A DNA stretch of 64,000 bases from Halorubrum sp. GN11_10-6_MGM (GTDB lineage Archaea; Halobacteriota; Halobacteria; Halobacteriales; Haloferacaceae), in contig NZ_SGUC01000002.1 in assembly GCF_005435165.1 (NCBI RefSeq), forward strand, positions 62,001 to 126,000. Direction: 5' to 3'. Within the stretch, counting starts at the first letter, position 1. Every line of letters starts with the position of its first letter. Below are positions 15,816 through 25,025 of the stretch, piece after piece. The position numbers were made by a program, and so were the translations under genes. The notes below the pieces were generated by a model. The model worked only from the letters and a program-made list of their open reading frames with translations, searched no databases and was not told the origin of the DNA.

Positions 15816-16349
15816 ATGCGCATCGGCATCGTCTCCGACACGCACGACGACCTCGCCGCCGTCGAGGCGGCCGTCTCGCTGTTCGAGCGCGAGGGCGTCG
15901 ACGCCGTCGTCCACTGCGGCGACTTCGTCGCGCCCTTCTCCGTGACCCCGTTCGACGCGGGCTTCGACTTCCACGCCGTCCGCGGGAACAACGACGGCGA
16001 GTGGGCGGTCGAGTCGACGGTCGACTCGTTCGGGACCTATCACGGCGAGGCCGCCGCGCTCTCGTTCGACGGTGTCGAGATCGCGGTCGCCCACGGGACG
16101 AGCGAACTCGTCGTCGACGCGCTCGTCGACTGCGGCGACTACGACTACGTGCTCCACGGCCACACCCACGCGCACGGCGTCGAGGCGCGCGACGGCACCG
16201 TCCGCGTGAATCCCGGGGGGCTCCCCATCCCCGTCGACGGCGCCGACGACGCGTTCCGGGTCGCGACCCTGGACACCGCGGAGTCCGGCGTCGAGGCCGT
16301 GACGCACCGCGTCCTCGACGCGGGAGACCGCGCGACGGCCGACGACTGA
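15816..16349 (+). CDS. YfcE/MJ0936-type metallophosphoesterase
   Basis: A 177-residue calcineurin-like phosphoesterase. The metal ligands are visible in order: DTHDD, HCGDFVAP, GNND, AHGTS and HGHTHAHG. Such small enzymes hydrolyse phosphodiesters (for example with Mn or Ni) in the cytoplasm. The ATG at 15816 fits the family start MRIGIVSDTHDD; a GTG eight codons upstream is possible. Confidence 0.9.
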   Translation: MRIGIVSDTHDDLAAVEAAVSLFEREGVDAVVHCGDFVAPFSVTPFDAGFDFHAVRGNNDGEWAVESTVDSFGTYHGEAAALSFDGVEIAVAHGTSELVVDALVDCGDYDYVLHGHTHAHGVEARDGTVRVNPGGLPIPVDGADDAFRVATLDTAESGVEAVTHRVLDAGDRATADD

Positions 16350-16375
16350 CCGTGCCTCCGGCCGCGACCGAGGCG

Positions 16376-18028
16376 CTACTCGGCGACGGCCTCTGATTCG
16401 ACGTCGACCCCGCGGAACTCGAACCGGGCGCCCCCGTCCTCGCCGTCGACCAAGTCGACGGTCCACCCGTGCGCCTCCGCGACCTCGGCGACGATCTTCA
16501 GCCCGAAGCCGGTGCCGTCGGGATCGGTCGTCACGCCCGCCTCGAACACCTCTTCGCGGTCTTCGGGATCGATCCCGGGGCCGTCGTCCTCGACGTAGAA
16601 GCCGTCGCGGTCTTCGAGCGCGCCGACCGTGACGGTGACGCCGGACCCCCCGTGCTCGACCGCGTTGCCGAAGAGGTTCTCCAGCGCCTGCCGAAGCCGG
16701 CTGCGGTCCGCGGCGACGACGGCGTCCGTCTCGACGGCGAGCGTCGCGGACTCGGTGTCGACGGTCTCCCAGCACTCCGCGGCGAGGTCGGCCAGCGGGA
16801 CGGGTTCGGTCTCGTCGATCCCGGACCCCTGCCGCGCCAGCGCGAGCAGGTCCTCGATGAGCGCGTCCATCCGGTCGAGCGAGCGCTTCACCGCGCCCAG
16901 CTCCCCGAGGTCTATCGACTCCTCCGAGAGCCGGTCGGTGACGATTTTGAGGTTACCCGCGGCGACGTTGAGCGGGCTGCGCAGGTCATGAGAGACGAGG
17001 CTGGCGAACTCCTCCAGCCGGTCGCGCTCGCGGGCGACCTCGGCCTCGCGCCGGCGCAGCTGGTGTTCCCGCTCGATCCGGACGAGGACCATCGTCACCG
17101 TCGCCGCCCAGATGCGCGCCACCGCGAGGTCCGAGTCGTCGAAGGCGTCGGGAACGGTCGCGCCGACGTTCAATACACCGTACCGGCCGAGCGGGACGAC
17201 GAGCTCGCTGCGGATCGTCGCGTCGTCGCTGTAGCGGTCGGGGTCGTCGCCGACGTCGGCCACGTACGTCGGCTCGCCGCTCTCGAACACGTCCCAGGTG
17301 ATGCTCGGCTCGTCGGCCCCAAACGTCGGGTGATCGCCGACGACCTCGTCGGCGGTGTCGGTCCAGACGATCGGTTCGAGCACGTCGCTCCCCTCGTCGT
17401 ACAGCCAGATCGCGGCGATCGGGTGCCCCAACACGTTGTCGACGTACGACACCGCCGCCTCGGCGGCCGCCTCCCGGTCGGTCGTTTTCAGCAGCTCTCG
17501 GGTCGCCGCGTGGAGCGATTCGAGCGTCTCCGTGCGCCGCTGGAGCGCCAGCCGCCGCGTCCGCTCGTTCGAGACGTCGATCGCCGTGACGACCGCGTAC
17601 GGGTCGCCGTCGAGCTCGAACGGGCCGACGCTGACCCGAACCGGGACGAGGACGCCGTCGCCGCGGCGAACGGCCAGTTCGAACCCATCGGTCATCGACC
17701 GCGTCTCGCCGGCGCGCGTCGTCTCGATCAGCGCCGTCACGTCGTGGCGGGACCCCCGCGCTTCGCTCGATCCGCGGTCGTTGGAGGCGGCGCCTCCGTC
17801 GCCGTCGGGGTCGGCCTCGCCGGGCGTCGTCGACCCGCCGCCGCCCCACTCCAGCTCGGTCGGGTCCTCGAACACGTCGCCGATCGACCGGCCCTCGAGG
17901 TCGTCCGGGTCGAGCCCGAACACCGCCTCGACGCTCGGCGTGCCGGCGTGGACGACGCCGTCGCCGTCGACGACGATGGTCGGGTCGGGCGTCGCGTCGA
18001 TCGCTCCCGGGAAGCGGTCCATGGTCAT
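16376..18028 (-). CDS. PAS-GAF sensor histidine kinase
   Basis: A 550-residue cytoplasmic kinase: PAS (about residues 1-125), GAF (about 165-320), HisKA with the phospho-His in LVSHDLRSPLN, then the HATPase with N box (ENLFGNAVEHG) and G1/G2 boxes (DDGPGID, GTGFGLKI). No membrane segment is seen, so it senses an intracellular signal. The start ATG overlaps the stop of the upstream DUF5806-like gene by four bases (ATGA), implying coupled translation. No response regulator adjoins it. Confidence 0.88.
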   Translation of the reverse strand: MTMDRFPGAIDATPDPTIVVDGDGVVHAGTPSVEAVFGLDPDDLEGRSIGDVFEDPTELEWGGGGSTTPGEADPDGDGGAASNDRGSSEARGSRHDVTALIETTRAGETRSMTDGFELAVRRGDGVLVPVRVSVGPFELDGDPYAVVTAIDVSNERTRRLALQRRTETLESLHAATRELLKTTDREAAAEAAVSYVDNVLGHPIAAIWLYDEGSDVLEPIVWTDTADEVVGDHPTFGADEPSITWDVFESGEPTYVADVGDDPDRYSDDATIRSELVVPLGRYGVLNVGATVPDAFDDSDLAVARIWAATVTMVLVRIEREHQLRRREAEVARERDRLEEFASLVSHDLRSPLNVAAGNLKIVTDRLSEESIDLGELGAVKRSLDRMDALIEDLLALARQGSGIDETEPVPLADLAAECWETVDTESATLAVETDAVVAADRSRLRQALENLFGNAVEHGGSGVTVTVGALEDRDGFYVEDDGPGIDPEDREEVFEAGVTTDPDGTGFGLKIVAEVAEAHGWTVDLVDGEDGGARFEFRGVDVESEAVAE

Positions 18029-18819
18029 TCCTCCGCGGGTTCGTGGACGTGACCGCACTCCGGACACCGCACCTCCTCGCCGCGGAGGTCCGCCGAGGAG
18101 GCGCGCACGTCGCGCATCACCTCGCTGATCTTGTCTTCCGCCTCCAACTCGTCGGCGACCGCGAGGTCGACGCCCTCGACTTCGAGGAGGAACTTCGCGA
18201 CCTCCGTCACCTCGTACATCATCTCGTCTAGGTCCTCGGCGGTGAAGAAGCCGGACATCGCGCCGTAGAGGAACGTCGCACCCGCCTTCGTCACCTTCTC
18301 CTCGAACGAGTAGCGCGCCTGATTCACCGCCTGCGGCGTGTACGTGTCCGTCATGAAGGGGACCAGTTCGGGGAGGTTCTCGCCGATCTTCGTCATCTCG
18401 ACGCCGGTCTCGGTGCGGAAGTCGGCACAGAGCCGCGCGATCGCCCACTCCCGGGCCGTGATGTACGTCCGATCGCGGAGGAACTCGTTGACGCGCTCGT
18501 AGCGCGCCCCGTCCATCTTCTTGAACCGCTCGTACTTGCGGACGTCTCGGGGCACGTCGTCGGGGGCGTCTCGGTCGTCGTCGACCGGGTCCGATTCGTC
18601 GTCGGTCTCTCCGCCGGCGGGGTCCGATTCGTCGTCGGCCTCGGTCGTCTCTTGTCCGTCGGTCTCGGTCGAATCCGCCTCTGCGTCCGTGGTTCCCCCG
18701 TCCGTCTCGTCGGCCGGCCGAGGATCGGGATCCACATCGTCATCCGAGGGGGACCGGTCCGCGGCGTCGTCGCCGGTCTCGCTGGCCGAGTCGGCCGTCG
18801 GACCGGTGTGATCGCTCAT
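18025..18819 (-). CDS. DUF5806-like protein with C-terminal zinc ribbon
   Basis: A 264-residue protein. Residues 1-95 are a long acidic Asp/Glu/Thr/Ser low-complexity region. Residues 96-235 form a helical conserved domain (KYERFKKMDGARYERVNEFLRD in part, LCADFRTETGVEMTKIGENLPEL in part). The C-terminus has CPECGH, half of a zinc-ribbon knuckle. It is translationally coupled to the downstream histidine kinase (ATGA overlap). Function unknown; a link to the kinase is inferred from coupling only. Confidence 0.65.
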   Translation of the reverse strand: MSDHTGPTADSASETGDDAADRSPSDDDVDPDPRPADETDGGTTDAEADSTETDGQETTEADDESDPAGGETDDESDPVDDDRDAPDDVPRDVRKYERFKKMDGARYERVNEFLRDRTYITAREWAIARLCADFRTETGVEMTKIGENLPELVPFMTDTYTPQAVNQARYSFEEKVTKAGATFLYGAMSGFFTAEDLDEMMYEVTEVAKFLLEVEGVDLAVADELEAEDKISEVMRDVRASSADLRGEEVRCPECGHVHEPAEE

Positions 18820-18937
18820 ACTCCTGAAACCTCGCGGGCGGACAAAAGCCTTGTCGGTGACCGTCCGTCGGATGTCTCCCGTCGGCGGTCGGTCGCTCGG
18901 AGATCCACTTTTGTACCGTCGCGTGGAGGGGTGGGGC

Positions 18938-19306
18938 ATGAAGGTGCTCTGCGGGATCGGGGGCAGCGACGACTCGTTCCGCGCGCTCGACCGGACGGTG
19001 GAGCGCGCGGCGGTCGCGAACGACGACCTGACGATCGCGGTGGTGGACAACGAGGACTCCTCGGTGTCGCCCGACGAGGTCGTCGAGCGCGCCGAGGCGG
19101 CGGTCGCGGAGGCGGCGATCGACGCCGAGGTGCGGCGCGTCGAGGGTGACCCGGGGAGCCGGCTGATCGAGATCGCCGAGACGGAGGAGTTCGAGGAGAT
19201 CGTCTTGGGCGGCGGCCACACGAGCCCGATGGGGAAGATCACGATCGGGTCGATCGCGGAGTTCGTCCTGTTGAACGCGAAGACGACGGTCACGCTGGTC
19301 AGATGA
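18938..19306 (+). CDS. UspA-like universal stress protein
   Basis: A 122-residue single-domain Usp beginning [14 protein letters not shown]. The ATP-binding loop is seen as [23 protein letters not shown], near the G-2x-G-9x-G(S/T) pattern. Its stop overlaps the start of the next gene (ATGA), so the Usp and acetyltransferase are co-translated. CTTTTGTA about 30 bases before the start is the likely TATA box. An in-frame upstream extension is rejected because it looks random. Confidence 0.85.
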   Translation: MKVLCGIGGSDDSFRALDRTVERAAVANDDLTIAVVDNEDSSVSPDEVVERAEAAVAEAAIDAEVRRVEGDPGSRLIEIAETEEFEEIVLGGGHTSPMGKITIGSIAEFVLLNAKTTVTLVR

Positions 19307-19872
19307 GCGACCGAGGCTACCCAGACGCCGTGGCCGACGAGTTCCCGCCGCCGCCGACGGCGTTCACCGACCGCGAGGACCGCGAGCTCGAGATCCGACC
19401 GTACGAGGGCGACGCGGCGTCCCGAGAGGCGCTCGTCGAGATGTACGACGCCTTCGACCCGGCCGACCGCGCGCAGGGGATCCCGCCGGGCGGCGAGGAG
19501 CGCATCCGCGAGTGGCTCGACGCCATCCTCGGCGGCGACTGCTACAACGTGATCGCGTGGTGCGGCGACGAGGTCGCCGGACACGCGACGCTCGTCCCCG
19601 ACGGCGACGCATACGAGCTGGCGATCTTCGTCCATCAGGAGTATCAGCGCGCGGGGATCGGGACGCACCTCATCCGCGGGCTGCTCGGTCACGGGCAGGC
19701 GAACGGCGTCGAGAAGGTGTGGCTCACCGTCGAGCGGTGGAACCGCGCCGCGGTCTCGCTGTACAAGAAGATCGGCTTCGAGACCTCCGACGCCGAGAGC
19801 TTCGAACTGGAGATGGGGCTGCGGCTGCGCGCGGACGCCGGCCCGGACGGCGACGCGGAGACCGACGAGTAG
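19303..19872 (+). CDS. GNAT-family N-acetyltransferase
   Basis: A 189-residue acetyltransferase. Motif A is [27 protein letters not shown], the acetyl-CoA pyrophosphate loop (QRAGIG); [23 protein letters not shown] is the conserved C-terminal part. The substrate is unknown. Coupled by a four-base overlap to the Usp gene upstream, which fits the Usp/acetyltransferase pairing seen in bacteria (protein acetylation under stress), an inference only. Confidence 0.85.
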   Translation: MSDRGYPDAVADEFPPPPTAFTDREDRELEIRPYEGDAASREALVEMYDAFDPADRAQGIPPGGEERIREWLDAILGGDCYNVIAWCGDEVAGHATLVPDGDAYELAIFVHQEYQRAGIGTHLIRGLLGHGQANGVEKVWLTVERWNRAAVSLYKKIGFETSDAESFELEMGLRLRADAGPDGDAETDE

Positions 19873-19976
19873 CCGTTCTGCCGCGGGGCGCCGGCCACCG
19901 CCCTGCCGCGGAACGCCGACGAGTAGTGTTGGCCGGAATCTTCAAGCCTTTAGGCGCGGCCCGCGACCGCTCCGGT

Positions 19977-20600
19977 ATGAGTCACCGAATTCTGCTGTTG
20001 GGAGCGCCCGGAGCCGGGAAGGGGACGCAGAGCAAGAAGCTGGCCGACGAGTACGGCGTCGAGCACGTCACGACCGGCGACGCGCTCCGCGCGAACAAGG
20101 AGATGGAGACGGAGTACGGGACGCCCAAGTCGTTCATGGACGCGGGCGAGCTGGTGCCGGACCCGGTCGTCAACGAGATCGTCGAGGCCGCGCTCGACGA
20201 CGCCGACGGGTTCGTCCTCGACGGTTACCCGCGCAACCTCGACCAGGCGGAGTACCTCTCTTCGATCACGGATCTGGACGCCGTGATCCTCCTCGACGTC
20301 GACGAGGAGGTGCTCGTCGACCGCCTCACCGGCCGCCGGGTCTGCGACGACTGCGGCGCGAACTACCACGTCGACTTCCAGCCGCCGGAAGAGGCGGGCG
20401 TCTGCGACGAGTGCGGCGGCGAGCTGATCCAGCGCGAGGACGACACGGAGGAGACCGCCCGCGAGCGCCTCGAAGTGTTCTACGACAACACCGAGCCCGT
20501 GATCGACCACTTCCGCGACGAGGGCGTCCTCGTCGAGGTCGACGGCGAGGCGACCCCGGACGAGGTCTTCGGCCGGATCCGCGACGTCGTCGAGAACTGA
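19977..20600 (+). CDS. adk: Adenylate kinase
   Basis: A 207-residue AMP kinase of the bacterial/eukaryotic type. P-loop [10 protein letters not shown] is at residues 9-18, DGYPRN is the AMP/active-site motif, and the lid has a zinc site of four Cys: [12 protein letters not shown] then CDECGG. It lies 64 bp upstream of the DUF106 gene, an order conserved in euryarchaeal ribosomal/sec neighbourhoods. The ATG at 19977 is the family start. Confidence 0.95.
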   Translation: MSHRILLLGAPGAGKGTQSKKLADEYGVEHVTTGDALRANKEMETEYGTPKSFMDAGELVPDPVVNEIVEAALDDADGFVLDGYPRNLDQAEYLSSITDLDAVILLDVDEEVLVDRLTGRRVCDDCGANYHVDFQPPEEAGVCDECGGELIQREDDTEETARERLEVFYDNTEPVIDHFRDEGVLVEVDGEATPDEVFGRIRDVVEN

Positions 20601-20664
20601 CGGGCCGGACGCGCGGCCGACGATCCTACAAGGTTCTTAACCGTCGACCGCTAATCGGCCGCTA

Positions 20665-21567
20665 ATGAGCAAAGTCGAACGGCGAGTCCGCTCGCTGGTC
20701 CGCGAGGACGGCGAGATGCGGGACGCCATCGAAACCGTCCTCGACAACGCCAGCGGCGGCGAGGTCCGCTGGGTCGACGTCCGCGACGAGATCACTAGCG
20801 GGCAGTGGGGCCGGCTCATCGAGAAGGAGATCCTCGTCGACGGCGAGGAGGGGTTCGCGCTGGCCGACCGCGACGGGATCGAGGCTGGCATGGAGGAGGA
20901 CTCGGGCGGGAACGACGTGGAGACGCCCGAGACGACTACGTGGTCGAAGTGGGACAAGCTCGCGGCACTGGCGACCGTCGGCGCGTTCGTCGGCTACGCG
21001 GTCGGCCCGGTGCGTAACGCGATTGCCGGGGGGATCGACGTGGTCCTCGGCCCGCTGCTGAACGTCGTCCCGTTCTACGTCGTCATCATGGTCATCGCGC
21101 TCGGGACGGGGCTGTACTCGACCCTGCTTCGCGCCGGCCTCATGGACATGGAGAAGATGAGCATGTACCAGGACCGGATGAAAGACATCCAAGAGCGCCG
21201 GAAGGAGGCCGAGAAGCGCGACGACGACGAGGCGCTCGACGAGATCCAAGAAGAGCAGATGGAGGCGATGGGCGACCAGCTCGGCATGTTCAAAGAGCAG
21301 TTCCGCCCGATGGTGTGGATCATGTTCCTCACCATCCCGGCGTTCCTCTGGATGTTCTGGGTGATCGGCTACCGCGGGTCCGAGGCCGCGTACCCGGCCG
21401 TCGCCGCTCAGGAGCTCGTCGTCCCGCTGGCCGGGAGCGTCACCTGGGACACGGGGATCGTCGGCCCGATCCAGATGTGGATCCTCTGGTACTTCCTCTG
21501 CTCGATGGCGTTCACGCAGCTGGTCCAGAAGAGCCTCAACATCGAGATGTCGCCCTCCTCCTCGTAG
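20665..21567 (+). CDS. DUF106/EMC3-type membrane insertase (archaeal Ylp1-like)
   Basis: A 300-residue protein of the YidC/Oxa1/EMC3 superfamily. Three main membrane segments: about residues 133-153, 214-236 and 263-287, with a charged coiled-coil insertion (DRMKDIQERRKEAEKRDDDEAL) between the first and second, as in archaeal DUF106. An extra N-terminal winged-helix-like domain (residues 1-75) is haloarchaeal. Predicted to insert membrane proteins at the cytoplasmic membrane. The cmk and truB genes that usually follow are absent here. Confidence 0.85.
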   Translation: MSKVERRVRSLVREDGEMRDAIETVLDNASGGEVRWVDVRDEITSGQWGRLIEKEILVDGEEGFALADRDGIEAGMEEDSGGNDVETPETTTWSKWDKLAALATVGAFVGYAVGPVRNAIAGGIDVVLGPLLNVVPFYVVIMVIALGTGLYSTLLRAGLMDMEKMSMYQDRMKDIQERRKEAEKRDDDEALDEIQEEQMEAMGDQLGMFKEQFRPMVWIMFLTIPAFLWMFWVIGYRGSEAAYPAVAAQELVVPLAGSVTWDTGIVGPIQMWILWYFLCSMAFTQLVQKSLNIEMSPSSS

Positions 21568-21592
21568 GCGGCGCCCGCAGTTTTCTCCCCGC

Positions 21593-22615
21593 TCACTCCC
21601 GTTCGGCGAGGAACGCCGCCACCTCTTCTTTCGACGGGATCGACCCCATCCCGCCGACCGACCCGACCGACAGCGCGGCGGTCGCGTTGCCGAACGCGAG
21701 CGCGTCGCGGAGGACGCTCGCGTCGTCGCCCGAATCGTCTCTCGACGCCGCGGCGAACCGCGAGATCGCCCCCGCCGTGAACGCGTCGCCCGCCCCGGTC
21801 GCGTCCACCGCGTCGACCGAGAACCCGCCGTGCCGGACCGTCGCGGCGCCCCACGGGGCGGCGTCGGTACTGACCGCGAGCGCGCCCTCGCTCCCCAGCG
21901 TGACGACCGCGGTGTGCGGCCCGAGCCCGAGCAGGTCGCGGGCCAGCTCGGCGCACTCGTTCGTCGACAGCCCCGCGGCCGCGACGTCCTCGTCGCTACA
22001 GAACGCGACGTCGCTCGCGGCGACCGCCTCCCGGACCGCGGTCGACACCGCCTCCGCGTCGCCGTCGGGGACGAGGTCGGACCGGTAGTTCACGTCGAAC
22101 GCGACCGGACTGCCGGCGGCGGTCGCCGCCGAGAGCAGTTCGCGGGTCGCCGCGCGGCCCCGCGGGTGCGTCAGCGCCACGCCGCCGAGGTAGAGCCACG
22201 GCGGCGCGCTCGGTCTCCCGGCCGACTCCGCGGCGTCAGTCGACGTCAACGCCTCGGTCGGTACCCCCTCCGGATCGAACCCGAACGTCGCGTGGCGCGA
22301 GCCGTAGAAGCCGAACCGCGGTCCGTCGGTGCCGGGCGGTGAGACGACCGCGAGCGTCGTCTTCCCGTCGACGCGCTCGACGTGTGTCTCCGGGATTCCC
22401 TCGGCCGCGAGCGTCTCGGCGAGGAAGTCGCCGAACGCGTCGTCGCCGAGGCGCGTCCAGAACGCGGGCGGCGTGTCGAGGCGCGCGAGCCCGACCGCGA
22501 CGTTGGCGGGCGCGCCGCCGGGGCGGTGGCTGTACCCGTCGACCTCGCGCAGCGTCTCTCCCGCGTCGGGCACGAAGTCGACGAGGGTCTCTCCGGCGAC
22601 GAAGACGTCCGCCAT
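21593..22615 (-). CDS. PfkB-family sugar kinase
   Basis: A 340-residue ribokinase-family kinase. Signature 1 is GGAPANVAVGLARL; signature 2 is DATGAGDAFTAGAI, whose Asp is the catalytic base; FDVNYR is the conserved strand. Likely substrates are fructose or a ketodeoxysugar. It starts 5 bp after the stop of the DHH phosphoesterase gene and is probably in the same operon. The family start MADVFVAGETLVDF fixes the ATG at 22615. Confidence 0.85.
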   Translation of the reverse strand: MADVFVAGETLVDFVPDAGETLREVDGYSHRPGGAPANVAVGLARLDTPPAFWTRLGDDAFGDFLAETLAAEGIPETHVERVDGKTTLAVVSPPGTDGPRFGFYGSRHATFGFDPEGVPTEALTSTDAAESAGRPSAPPWLYLGGVALTHPRGRAATRELLSAATAAGSPVAFDVNYRSDLVPDGDAEAVSTAVREAVAASDVAFCSDEDVAAAGLSTNECAELARDLLGLGPHTAVVTLGSEGALAVSTDAAPWGAATVRHGGFSVDAVDATGAGDAFTAGAISRFAAASRDDSGDDASVLRDALAFGNATAALSVGSVGGMGSIPSKEEVAAFLAERE

Positions 22616-22619
22616 CGGT

Positions 22620-23921
22620 TTACTCGGCCGTCTCGCCCGCGTCGTCGTCGCTCCCCTCGCCGGCAACCTCCTCGGCGGCATCGACTTCCTCGGCGACCGC
22701 CTCGAACGCCGCGAGGATGACGCGCTTACACGCCTGCCCCTCGGTGCTCCAGTGGTGAGCGTAGTCGAGCATGTCGTCGTAGATGTCGGGCTTACAGCCG
22801 GCCGCCTGCGGGTGGCCGCCGCCGTTCACGCGGCCGGCGACCTCGTGGGCGTGCCGGAAGTCCTCGGAGCCGCGGATCGACGCCGACCCGGCGGGCTTGA
22901 CGATCACGGCGGCGTCGGCGCCCGCCTCGCGGAGCCGCTCCGCGACCTCGTTCTGCGAGCAGCGGCCGTAGGTGACCGCGACGCGCCAGTCGCCGACCTC
23001 GTGGGTGACCGCGCGGTCGACGGCGAGGTCGATGCGGGCCTCCTTCTCGACGCGGCGCTCCGCGACGAACGACCGGACCGCCTCGGGGAGGTCGACGCCG
23101 TAGGCGCCGACCACGGCCGCGTACTCCTCGGCGCCCGCCCAGTAGGAGTAGTCGGCGAGGTCGTCAGACCGGGGGTCCTCCTTGATCCAGAGGTCGTGGT
23201 CGCGGGTGACCTCGGCGAGCTCGGCCCAGCGGTCGTCGAACTCATGATCGAGCGAGCGGAGCGTCACGTCGGCGGTACACTCCTCGTCGGAGTCGCCGAC
23301 GACGAGGTCGACGCCCGCCTCGCGGACCGCGGCCGCGGTGTCGTCGTCCCACTGGTGGTGGTCGAACCAGCGGATCGAGTCCGTCGAGTCCGCGAGCGCC
23401 GCCAGCGGCTCGGCGATCCACTCGTAGTCGTCGGGGCAGAGGTCACAGACGAACAGGTCGATGCCGTCGTCGGCGTAGGCGTCGACGCGTTCGAGCGCGG
23501 TGTCGATCGAGTACGGACCCGCCGAGAGCAGCCCGACCGGCGACTCGGCGTGGGCGTCGGCGAGGGGGTCGTCGTCGCCTTCGGTCTCCGTCTCGTCGCC
23601 CTCCGTCCCCGCCTCGTCGCCGTCGTCCTCTCCCGCGTCGCCCGGATCGGTGCCGTCGTCAGCCAGCCGCGCGGCGATGGCGTCCTCGAAGGGTTCGACG
23701 TCGAGCGCGGCGTCGTACGCCTCGCGGATCATCGCCGCGCAGGCGAGGCCGTCGGCGTCGCCGTCGGCGATCACGACCGCCTCGCTGCCCTCGATCGCCT
23801 CCCGGGCTCGCCGCTCCGCGCGCTCGTCGTCCAGCGAGTCGGGGTAGAAGAAGCCCTTTCCCGGCAGCTTGGTGTACCGCGACCGGGGCGCGTCCCCGGC
23901 GTCGATGAGGTCGTCGTCCAT
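22620..23921 (-). CDS. DHH/DHHA1 phosphoesterase (RecJ-like)
   Basis: A 433-residue protein. DHH motifs: VIADGDADGLA (motif I), FVCDLCPDD (motif II region), WFDHHQWD (DHH, motif III) and RDHD (motif IV); the DHHA1 part ends with VNGGGHPQAAGC. An acidic low-complexity insertion lies at about residues 88-125. Archaeal RecJ-like proteins act as nucleases or partners of the GINS/CMG replication complex, but this one could also be a nano-RNase or cyclic-dinucleotide phosphodiesterase. Confidence 0.85.
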   Translation of the reverse strand: MDDDLIDAGDAPRSRYTKLPGKGFFYPDSLDDERAERRAREAIEGSEAVVIADGDADGLACAAMIREAYDAALDVEPFEDAIAARLADDGTDPGDAGEDDGDEAGTEGDETETEGDDDPLADAHAESPVGLLSAGPYSIDTALERVDAYADDGIDLFVCDLCPDDYEWIAEPLAALADSTDSIRWFDHHQWDDDTAAAVREAGVDLVVGDSDEECTADVTLRSLDHEFDDRWAELAEVTRDHDLWIKEDPRSDDLADYSYWAGAEEYAAVVGAYGVDLPEAVRSFVAERRVEKEARIDLAVDRAVTHEVGDWRVAVTYGRCSQNEVAERLREAGADAAVIVKPAGSASIRGSEDFRHAHEVAGRVNGGGHPQAAGCKPDIYDDMLDYAHHWSTEGQACKRVILAAFEAVAEEVDAAEEVAGEGSDDDAGETAE

Positions 23922-24042
23922 ACCGTCGAGGCGGGCGGCAGCCGGAAAACTCCGCCGCTCTCGGACGGTCGCGAGGGCGTCGGGCGGTCGCGAGCGCGTC
24001 GGACGATCGCGGTGACGTCGGACGGTCGCGCCGCGGGGTCCC

Positions 24043-24507
24043 TCAGATCGTCGTCCGGCGCGGGTCCTCGTCGGTCAGCTGCCGCACGGTCAACACCGGG
24101 ACCGGACAGGTCCGGACGACGCGCTCGGCGACAGACCCGATGAGGAATCGGTTCTCGCCGTGGCGCCCCCGAGTTCCCATCGCGACGAGGTCGGCGTCGA
24201 CCGACCGAGCGTACGCGTCGATCTCCGAGGCCGGGCGCCCCTCGCGGACCTCGATCGTGACGTCGAGGTCGCCGTCGCGGTCGCGGGCGGCGTCCGAGAC
24301 GCGGTCGAGCGCGTCGCGCCCCTCGTCGTCGAGCGCGTCTCGGAGGTCCTCGCGGACCGTGTCCGGCGACGACTCCACCTCGCCGGCGTCGACGACGTAC
24401 ACCGCGTGGACCTCGGCGTCGAACCGCGCCGCGATATCGACCGCGACCGAGACGGCCCGGCGGACGCTGTCGGTGCCGTCGGTCGCGACCACGATGGTGT
24501 CGAACAT
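24043..24507 (-). CDS. UspA universal stress protein
   Basis: A 154-residue Usp with a full ATP-binding loop GTRGRHGENRFLIGSVAERVV and the start MFDTIVVATDGTDSVRRA. A TTTTAGGT box on the minus strand (24531-24539) lies about 28 bases before the ATG, so the mRNA is probably leaderless. Repeat copy B lies about 100 bp upstream. An in-frame extension to 24636 would run into the repeat and is rejected. Confidence 0.9.
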   Translation of the reverse strand: MFDTIVVATDGTDSVRRAVSVAVDIAARFDAEVHAVYVVDAGEVESSPDTVREDLRDALDDEGRDALDRVSDAARDRDGDLDVTIEVREGRPASEIDAYARSVDADLVAMGTRGRHGENRFLIGSVAERVVRTCPVPVLTVRQLTDEDPRRTTI

Positions 24508-24585
24508 GACCACCCGTTCGCCGCAACGATACCTAAAACCCGGCGGTCGGGGGAGGGGTGCGGTCGTAACACGGCGTCGACCCGA

Positions 24586-24851
24586 TTTATAATCAGCCGG
24601 ATTGGAGGCGGCGCGTGCCCGTGAGCGGCCGCCCACCGGCGGCCGCGAACGGCACCGCGCGAGGGAGTCGGCGGTACGGAGCGAAGCGGAGGACCGCCGA
24701 CGAGGCTGGGGAGGCGCGAGGCGCGGTCGCTGTGCGGGGTGGGACTCAAAGGGGCAGCCGGGAGGGCGAAGCCCGACGACGCAAGCACCGGAGCGAGCGT
24801 AGCGAGCGAGTTGCGCAGCGAGGCGCGCGAGTCCTCCCGGCTGGGGCTTTG
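24586..24851 (+). repeat. Three-hairpin dispersed element, copy B
   Basis: G-rich strand is plus. TTTATAA (24586-24592) lies 24 bases before the start of the core GGCGCGTGCC. Hairpin A: 9-bp arms 24625-24633/24638-24646. Hairpin B: 9-bp arms 24667-24675/24693-24701. Conserved core with GGGACTCAAAGGGGCAGCC follows (24741-24759). Hairpin C: 11-bp arms 24755-24765/24833-24843, then GGCTGGGGCTTTGG. It fills the gap between uspA and pitA starts/ends with no gene inside. Confidence 0.85.
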
Positions 24852-25010
24852 GAGGTACCCGCCGGTGATCCCTTGTCGATTATTTATAAGTAAGCGGCTG
24901 GGGAGTTGGCGGTTCTCAACGCCGACCTGTCGACGTCTATTCATAACCGAGCGCCTGAGACGCCTGCGGTCTTCGCAGCGGATTCGATGCCGACTAGTTA
25001 CAGAAATTCC
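24852..25010 (+). repeat. Degenerate tail of repeat copy B
   Basis: Two weak units follow the element: TTTATAAGTAAGCGGCTGGGG at 24884-24903 region and TATTCATAACCGAGCGCCTGAG near 24940. They resemble the 69-bp tail units of copies A and D (box, then CGGCTGGGG), but are more decayed. No gene is seen between here and the pitA stop at 25026. Confidence 0.55.
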
Positions 25011-25025
25011 GCGCGTTCGAACGCG

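Noticed and set aside
14955..16775. A very long reverse-strand frame across the cyclodeaminase-like and phosphoesterase genes
   Set aside because: High-GC shadow frame with Arg-rich, family-less sequence opposite two well-supported genes.
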